A stretch of 39,660 nt of DNA from assembly GCA_024636955.1 (NCBI GenBank), contig JAGXGB010000013.1, positions 1 to 39,660 on the forward strand, written 5' to 3'. Origin of the DNA: Bacteroidales bacterium. GTDB lineage: Bacteria > Bacteroidota > Bacteroidia > Bacteroidales > Lentimicrobiaceae. The notes beneath the pieces are model-generated. The model saw only the letters and a list, made by a program, of their open reading frames with translations, ran no database searches and had not been told where the DNA came from. The translations under genes were made by a program, and so were the position numbers. Below are positions 35,476 to 39,660 of the stretch, in pieces (position 1 is the first letter of the stretch; each line of letters opens with the position of its first letter).

Positions 35476-36132
35476 ATGAAACGTGTATTGGGAGTTGCGG
35501 TAATTCTAGTTGTCGCTTTTTTATTTAATGGATGCGCAGGTATCTATAAAGATATAAATCCACCTGTATTACATTATTATAACAGCGATGTGAGCGATGG
35601 TATCGGCTTTTCCTATAAGTACGATGTGCTTACTGAACGAGGTAATATGCGTTACGCAAAGAAGGAAAGAAGGAAGGGTGTTAAGCTGGTTGCTGTAAAA
35701 ATAACTAATAACTACGATACTACCTTGAATATTGGCCGCGATATTATTTTTTTTTCAGGCAACGACCAAGTCACTATTATAAATCCTTATGTAGTTCAAA
35801 GTTTAATCAAACAGTCAACAGTCGGTTATCTTTTCTATCTGCTTTTAACCCCACTGCAATTCAATACCATCGATCAGAATGGAAGGGTAATGGAATCTTA
35901 TAACGTAGGCTTAGTCATGGGGCCGGGTATCACGTTAATCAATATGCTTACTGCAGCAAATGCCAATGCCCGACTGGGCAGGGAACTTGCAAAGTATAAC
36001 GTGATGAACCGCGACATACAAAGCGGTGAAACTATTTACGGTCTTATTGGCATTATGGACACTGGCTTTAACCCACTATCCGTTAAATTAAGATATCCTG
36101 AAGATCAGGCTGAAAGAGATTACTTTAGATAG
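35476..36132 (+). CDS. Putative lipoprotein of unknown function
   Basis: This 218-residue protein has a lipoprotein signal peptide with lipobox FNGC, so Cys20 would be the lipidated residue after cleavage. The mature part includes strand-rich segments (GVKLVAVKITNNYDTTLNIG) that resemble an immunoglobulin-like fold, and one hydrophobic stretch (VGYLFYLLLTPLQF, about 115-130). I recognise no family. It is downstream of the DUF5686 gene by 156 bases and convergent with the response regulator genes, with only 3 bases between stop codons and no room for a separate terminator. Confidence 0.72.
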   Translation: MKRVLGVAVILVVAFLFNGCAGIYKDINPPVLHYYNSDVSDGIGFSYKYDVLTERGNMRYAKKERRKGVKLVAVKITNNYDTTLNIGRDIIFFSGNDQVTIINPYVVQSLIKQSTVGYLFYLLLTPLQFNTIDQNGRVMESYNVGLVMGPGITLINMLTAANANARLGRELAKYNVMNRDIQSGETIYGLIGIMDTGFNPLSVKLRYPEDQAERDYFR

Positions 36133-36135
36133 CTG

Positions 36136-36624
36136 TTATAGCTTCGCTCTTCCCTTCCATGTAGTTTCCCTGGCGTAAAACTCATTGTGCGGTAACACGG
36201 TGTTTTTCCAATCTGTTTCTAAAGTCCATCCAATAATCTCAGTCATAACTGATATTTCAAAAGGCTTTATGATATAGAATTGAGCACCAAGCTCTTTGGC
36301 TCTGGTTATTTCCTGTTCACTACCTGATGTTGTATACATGGCAACAGGCACATCTTTCCACTTGCTTGAATTTCTTATCTCCTCCAGACACTCAAGTCCT
36401 GATTTTTTGGGCATGTTAATATCAAGAAAAATCATCTGTGGCTCGTCAGGTTCACCATTCAAATACTGCATTAGCTCATCGCCGTCAACAAATGTCAATA
36501 ACTTGAGTTCCATGCTTATTGCTTTTACTGCCATAGAAAAGAACATTCTGTCATCTTCATCATCGTCAGCCAGGAATATGGTTTGTTTTTTATCTTTCAC
36601 ATCTTCATTTTTTGTATTTAGCAT
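36136..36624 (-). CDS. Receiver-only response regulator (copy 1)
   Basis: This is a 162-residue CheY-like protein made of a single receiver domain with an approximately 25-residue C-terminal extension. The acidic pocket is ADDDEDD (19-25) and the phosphorylation site is Asp68 in FLDINMPKKSGLECLEEIRN. A Thr-Ser switch (YTTSG) and the conserved Lys in IIKPFE are present. There is no output domain, so it acts by protein contact or in a phosphorelay. It is closely similar along its whole length to the copy 35 bases upstream, with about 60 percent identity by eye. No kinase is adjacent; the nearest hybrid kinase is 15 kb away. Confidence 0.9.
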   Translation of the reverse strand: MLNTKNEDVKDKKQTIFLADDDEDDRMFFSMAVKAISMELKLLTFVDGDELMQYLNGEPDEPQMIFLDINMPKKSGLECLEEIRNSSKWKDVPVAMYTTSGSEQEITRAKELGAQFYIIKPFEISVMTEIIGWTLETDWKNTVLPHNEFYARETTWKGRAKL

Positions 36625-36659
36625 ATTACAGCTTTTCCGATGCCAATATGGCTGCTATT

Positions 36660-37151
36660 TCATGTTTTTTTTTGCCATATCTTCTCCTTAATGAAAAACT
36701 CCTGAGGAGTTAATACAGTTTTTTCCCAATCCATGCTTAATGCCCAATCAATGATTTCGGCCAATTTAGATAATTGAAAAGGTTTCATAATGAATACCTG
36801 TGCACCAAGTTCTCTCGACCTCTCAATGTCATTCTCATTTCCTGAGGTTGAATACATGGCAACAGGTATATCCTTCCAATCTTCACAGTTCCTTATTTCC
36901 TCCAAACACTCCAGTCCAGAAAGCTTGGGCATGTTAATATCCAGAAATAGTATGTTCGGTATTTCAGCCGCCTTATCAAGATAACTGATTAATTCCACAC
37001 CGTCATTAAAAGCTATAAGTTTGAGCTCCTTGTCAACTGCAGCTACTGCCATGGAAAAAAACAATCTGTCATCTTCATCATCTTCGGCCAGAAATAAAGT
37101 GTGGCTTTTGTCTTTCACATCTCCTCTTTTGTAATTAACATAATCAGGCAC
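36660..37151 (-). CDS. Receiver-only response regulator (copy 2)
   Basis: This 163-residue CheY-like receiver protein has AEDDEDD (22-28), phosphorylation site Asp71 in FLDINMPKLSGLECLEEIRN, YSTSG and IMKPFQ. It is the first of two tandem paralogues and is probably co-transcribed with copy 1. The frame opens with GTG at 37151, giving MPDYVNYKRG. A second GTG twelve codons in is the only other candidate before the receiver fold. The same KDK motif precedes the first strand in both copies, which argues for a local duplication. Confidence 0.88.
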   Translation of the reverse strand: MPDYVNYKRGDVKDKSHTLFLAEDDEDDRLFFSMAVAAVDKELKLIAFNDGVELISYLDKAAEIPNILFLDINMPKLSGLECLEEIRNCEDWKDIPVAMYSTSGNENDIERSRELGAQVFIMKPFQLSKLAEIIDWALSMDWEKTVLTPQEFFIKEKIWQKKT

Positions 37152-37250
37152 AAAAAGTTATATCTAAAATACGAAGTACTATGGTCTTCTCTCCCAGTTT
37201 CTAATTAAATGGCAGGCATTCCGCTTCTACAAAACCTGTATTTTTGCATA

Positions 37251-37475
37251 ATGGAACAACAGCCAAATAACCCGCTACATGGGGTAACTCTTGAAACTAT
37301 TGTGAAGGAGCTTGCGGCTCATTATGGATGGGAGCGTTTAAGTTATTATGTTGACATCAGGTGCTTTAAGGATAATCCTTCTGTACAATCATCGCTCAAA
37401 TTCCTGCGCAAAACGCCTTGGGCAAGGGAGAAAGTTGAAGATCTCTATGTGAGCTTGGTCAATCGTAAACGTTGA
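37251..37475 (+). CDS. VF530 family (DUF2132) DNA-binding-like protein
   Basis: This 74-residue protein starts [20 protein letters not shown] and contains [20 protein letters not shown] and [20 protein letters not shown], the highly conserved core of the VF530/DUF2132 family. A structure for the Vibrio fischeri member has been described and DNA binding suggested. The ATG at 37251 is chosen over 37209 because the family starts near MxxxxNNPLHGxTL. The TATTTTTG at 37239-37246 would otherwise lie inside the coding region. It is 16 bases upstream of the flavoprotein gene and probably in an operon with it. Confidence 0.88.
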   Translation: MEQQPNNPLHGVTLETIVKELAAHYGWERLSYYVDIRCFKDNPSVQSSLKFLRKTPWAREKVEDLYVSLVNRKR

Positions 37476-37491
37476 TATAGCTGACTATGCG

Positions 37492-38853
37492 ATGGGGAAA
37501 AGTCTAAAGAAAGTAATCGTGGTGGGTGGCGGTCCTGCCGGTATGTTTGCTGCCTGGTGCCTTAGCAGCAATTGTGAAGTACATCTGTTTGAACAATCCT
37601 CATCACTTGGCAGGAAGCTTCTGGTAGCAGGTAAAGGCGGACTCAATATTACCAACTATTCAATTCAAAAGATCAGGGAAGTATACATACCTGAAGGTTT
37701 TATGAATCGGGCACTCGATGATTTTGATAACAACGCCTTGCTCACATGGCTTCACAATATCGGAATTCCCACCTACATCGGCAGCAGTGGCAAAGTATTT
37801 CCCGAAAAAGGAATCAAAACAATTGAAGTAGTTCAAAAAATGACCAACGCACTGCTTGAAAGAAATGTTACAATTCATCTCAACCATAGGCTTATCAGCT
37901 TCGCATCTGATAATATGTTTTCTTTCGAACAGATCAGAAGAACTGACCAGAATAGAGTACATACTGCACCTATTGAGCAGATTGAACAAATTGAACATTC
38001 TACAACTATTGAACAATCAAATGACACTGATAGTCCTTTTACTAAAACATACACCGCCGACTATTGCATACTGGCACTTGGTGGTGCTTCGTGGCCACAA
38101 ACAGGATCTGATGGATTGTGGGTTAACATGTTTCGTGAAAACGCTATTCACACCCTTCCGTTCTTGCCCTCCAATTGCGGCATCAATATTGAATGGCCTC
38201 CTTATATCAGACAGTTCCATTCAGGCAAGCCACTTAAGAATATCACCATTTCAGTATGGACAAAAGGGGAGGAGACTGCAGCCCCTTTACAAGATACGAT
38301 GAAGATGCAAGAAGCTCTGATAACCGACTATGGATTGGAAGGTGCTGCTATTTATGGAATAGTACCTAATCTCAGAACAAGCCTGGCTGCAGGAACTAAA
38401 GCCTATATTTCTATCGACTTTAAGCCAAAGAATTCTATGGAGCAGTTACTGAAGAAGGTGTCATTTGGAAATTCAAAAAATACAAGCAGAACATTAAAAC
38501 GATCAGATTCAATAGTACCTGACTATAAAAACCTTCTTTCATTGAACACTGAGCAAATGGCACTTATCAAAGCTTTTACCCAAAGGGATATACTTACCAA
38601 CAGGGAGCAATTCTGCATGGCGGCTAAAAACTTAATAATTCCAGTGCAGTCACTTAGGCCAATTGATGAAGCAATTAGTGTGGTGGGTGGAATAAGCATA
38701 AATGATATCAATGAGAACTTCTCCCTGAAATCAAATCCTTCGATATTTGTGATAGGTGAAATGGTAAATTGGGATGCACCCACCGGGGGCTTCCTTTTGC
38801 AAGGCTGCTTTTCAATGGCCGCCCTGGCAGCTAATTCTATTATTAAAGCTTAG
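37492..38853 (+). CDS. NAD(P)/FAD-dependent oxidoreductase, HI0933/BaiN family
   Basis: This 453-residue flavoprotein belongs to the HI0933-like group. The Rossmann FAD site is VIVVGGGPAGMFAAW (9-23), and the family signature GRKLLVAGKGGLNITN is at 40-55. TADYCILALGGASWPQTGSDG marks the second nucleotide segment, and GEMVNWDAPTGGFLLQGCFS the C-terminal FAD contact. A low-complexity insert (IEQIEQIEHSTTIEQS, about 160-178) is encoded by short tandem repeats. The details fit the subgroup often labelled TIGR03862 better than BaiN itself. The reaction is not known. Its 3' end overlaps the convergent lipoprotein gene by 11 bases. Confidence 0.88.
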   Translation: MGKSLKKVIVVGGGPAGMFAAWCLSSNCEVHLFEQSSSLGRKLLVAGKGGLNITNYSIQKIREVYIPEGFMNRALDDFDNNALLTWLHNIGIPTYIGSSGKVFPEKGIKTIEVVQKMTNALLERNVTIHLNHRLISFASDNMFSFEQIRRTDQNRVHTAPIEQIEQIEHSTTIEQSNDTDSPFTKTYTADYCILALGGASWPQTGSDGLWVNMFRENAIHTLPFLPSNCGINIEWPPYIRQFHSGKPLKNITISVWTKGEETAAPLQDTMKMQEALITDYGLEGAAIYGIVPNLRTSLAAGTKAYISIDFKPKNSMEQLLKKVSFGNSKNTSRTLKRSDSIVPDYKNLLSLNTEQMALIKAFTQRDILTNREQFCMAAKNLIIPVQSLRPIDEAISVVGGISINDINENFSLKSNPSIFVIGEMVNWDAPTGGFLLQGCFSMAALAANSIIKA

Positions 38854-39556
38854 CGCCTGCTTCAGCTATATCACTAGCTTTGGCATCTTCCATGATAATA
38901 TCATAATTGTAACCATGTCCAAAATCCTTGTTCAGTATTATAGTACCCTTAAAGGTCACAATTTGCCCTTCGGCCAATGAATCCATGGTAGTAACGGTTA
39001 AGTCGTAACCATCTTTATGGCGTGAGCCGTCCTGTATATGAGCCCAGTTTTTACCCATGATATTCATATTGTACTTCACAACCATTCCCCTGATGGTAAC
39101 TTCCTTACCGTTAAGCTCAGACTTGTTCTCGTGAAGCTCAACAATGCTTATGCCTCCGGGTGCTTTTTCAATCTCAAGTTCCTGAACTTGCCTTGGGTTT
39201 ACCTTTCCCGGAGAAACAGGAGCCGGTTTCTCGTATGTGAGTGCCGCATCATTCACAAACATAATTGACTCAAAAGTTTTATCAAGTTCCTTGCTTTTAA
39301 AATCCTTCATCTCGAAAGCATCGGTATAGTATATCACGTCACCTTCTTTAGCATCAAGATGAGTGGTCGCCATCCAGAATTTATGGTTGTCCTCAAAAAC
39401 CTGGAAATAGGAGTATGCTGATCCCTGCTTCACTTCAATAATGGTAGCTGCACGCATACCCTCAGGTAAATTAGCGGTTACATCGGCAGCTTTCCTGTTA
39501 CAACCGACAACAAGAATTAATACAACGGATAGAAATAAAAATGTGATTTTGCGCAT
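38843..39556 (-). CDS. Lipoprotein with OB-fold-like domain
   Basis: This 237-residue protein starts at MRKITFLFLSVVLILVVGCN, with lipobox VVGC and lipidated Cys19. An upstream ATG (39601) would place 15 extra residues before the signal peptide and is less likely. The mature protein has an N-terminal part (about 30-115) of unknown fold. A C-terminal part (about 140-230) has KEVTIRGMVVKYNMNIMGKN, then WAHIQDGS and VTFKGTIILNKDFGHGYNYD, which resembles an OB-fold of the type found in periplasmic proteins. No catalytic residues are evident. It is convergent with, and overlaps, the flavoprotein gene. Confidence 0.75.
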   Translation of the reverse strand: MRKITFLFLSVVLILVVGCNRKAADVTANLPEGMRAATIIEVKQGSAYSYFQVFEDNHKFWMATTHLDAKEGDVIYYTDAFEMKDFKSKELDKTFESIMFVNDAALTYEKPAPVSPGKVNPRQVQELEIEKAPGGISIVELHENKSELNGKEVTIRGMVVKYNMNIMGKNWAHIQDGSRHKDGYDLTVTTMDSLAEGQIVTFKGTIILNKDFGHGYNYDIIMEDAKASDIAEAGAKL

Positions 39557-39660
39557 TTCAACTGGAAATATTACGTGAATAACTTTGATTTTAACAATCA
39601 TGACCGGTTAGCCCGGAATTAAAAAGCAAAGTAACAGGAAAAAATGGTTTGTTCTAATGG

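Noticed and set aside
37856..38302. A plus-strand frame of 148 codons inside the flavoprotein gene
   Set aside because: It is an out-of-frame reading of the HI0933-family gene, whose own frame has clear FAD motifs on both sides.

Overview
The window is chromosomal DNA from a member of the Bacteroidota, probably a Bacteroidia-type environmental or gut organism. The evidence is consistent. There are Bacteroidota-restricted families (DUF5686 with a carboxypeptidase-regulatory domain, DUF5606, probable DUF6427). Several genes start just downstream of a -7 element of the TAnnTTTG type, most often TATCTTTG. Shine-Dalgarno sites are weak or absent almost everywhere. The putative glycanase operon also has a Bacteroidota flavour. 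No tRNA, rRNA, CRISPR array, integrase, transposase or phage gene was found.

Layout. 1-2.1 kb: rpmH (L34) with its own promoter and terminator, then pepD. 2.1-4.8 kb: an OmpR-type response regulator, its histidine kinase and rsmG, packed as one minus-strand operon. 4.9-9.9 kb: a secreted GH73/LysM glucosaminidase, a 922-residue membrane-anchored protein that looks like a DUF3352-type domain fused to a beta-propeller, and an outer-membrane barrel protein. 9.9-15.0 kb: rnhB, a polytopic membrane protein, purD and a stand-alone fusA. 15.5-16.2 kb: a DUF2752/TM2 pair of small membrane proteins. 16.3-19.6 kb: pyrD, pyrK, a DUF5606 protein and a family 2 glycosyltransferase. 19.9-24.6 kb: a soluble hybrid histidine kinase with two receiver domains, then uvrA, which is broken by a one-base frameshift. 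24.7-26.0 kb: an ECF sigma factor, a 64-residue small protein whose start codon lies in a hairpin, and a 58-residue two-helix membrane protein on the opposite strand. 26.2-32.5 kb: a secreted barrel-like protein and a three-gene glycoside hydrolase operon (GH144-like, GH43-like, GH3). 32.6-39.6 kb: a DUF5686 outer-membrane protein, a lipoprotein, two tandem receiver-only response regulators, a VF530-type protein, an HI0933-family flavoprotein and an OB-fold-like lipoprotein.

Most of the window is housekeeping (translation, purine and pyrimidine synthesis, DNA repair) mixed with envelope and signalling genes. The three clusters most likely to act as units are the RR-HK-rsmG operon, the pyrK-pyrD pair (a heteromeric class 1B dihydroorotate dehydrogenase) and the GH144/GH43/GH3 operon, which fits extracellular breakdown of a beta-glucan, possibly beta-1,2-glucan. 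A recurring oddity is short degenerate tandem repeats in intergenic DNA. In two cases they duplicate the 3' end of a gene, including the stop codon. I did not find a clear, wholly new multi-gene system. The best leads are the ECF sigma/small-protein locus, the EF-G with an altered G3 motif and the frameshifted uvrA.
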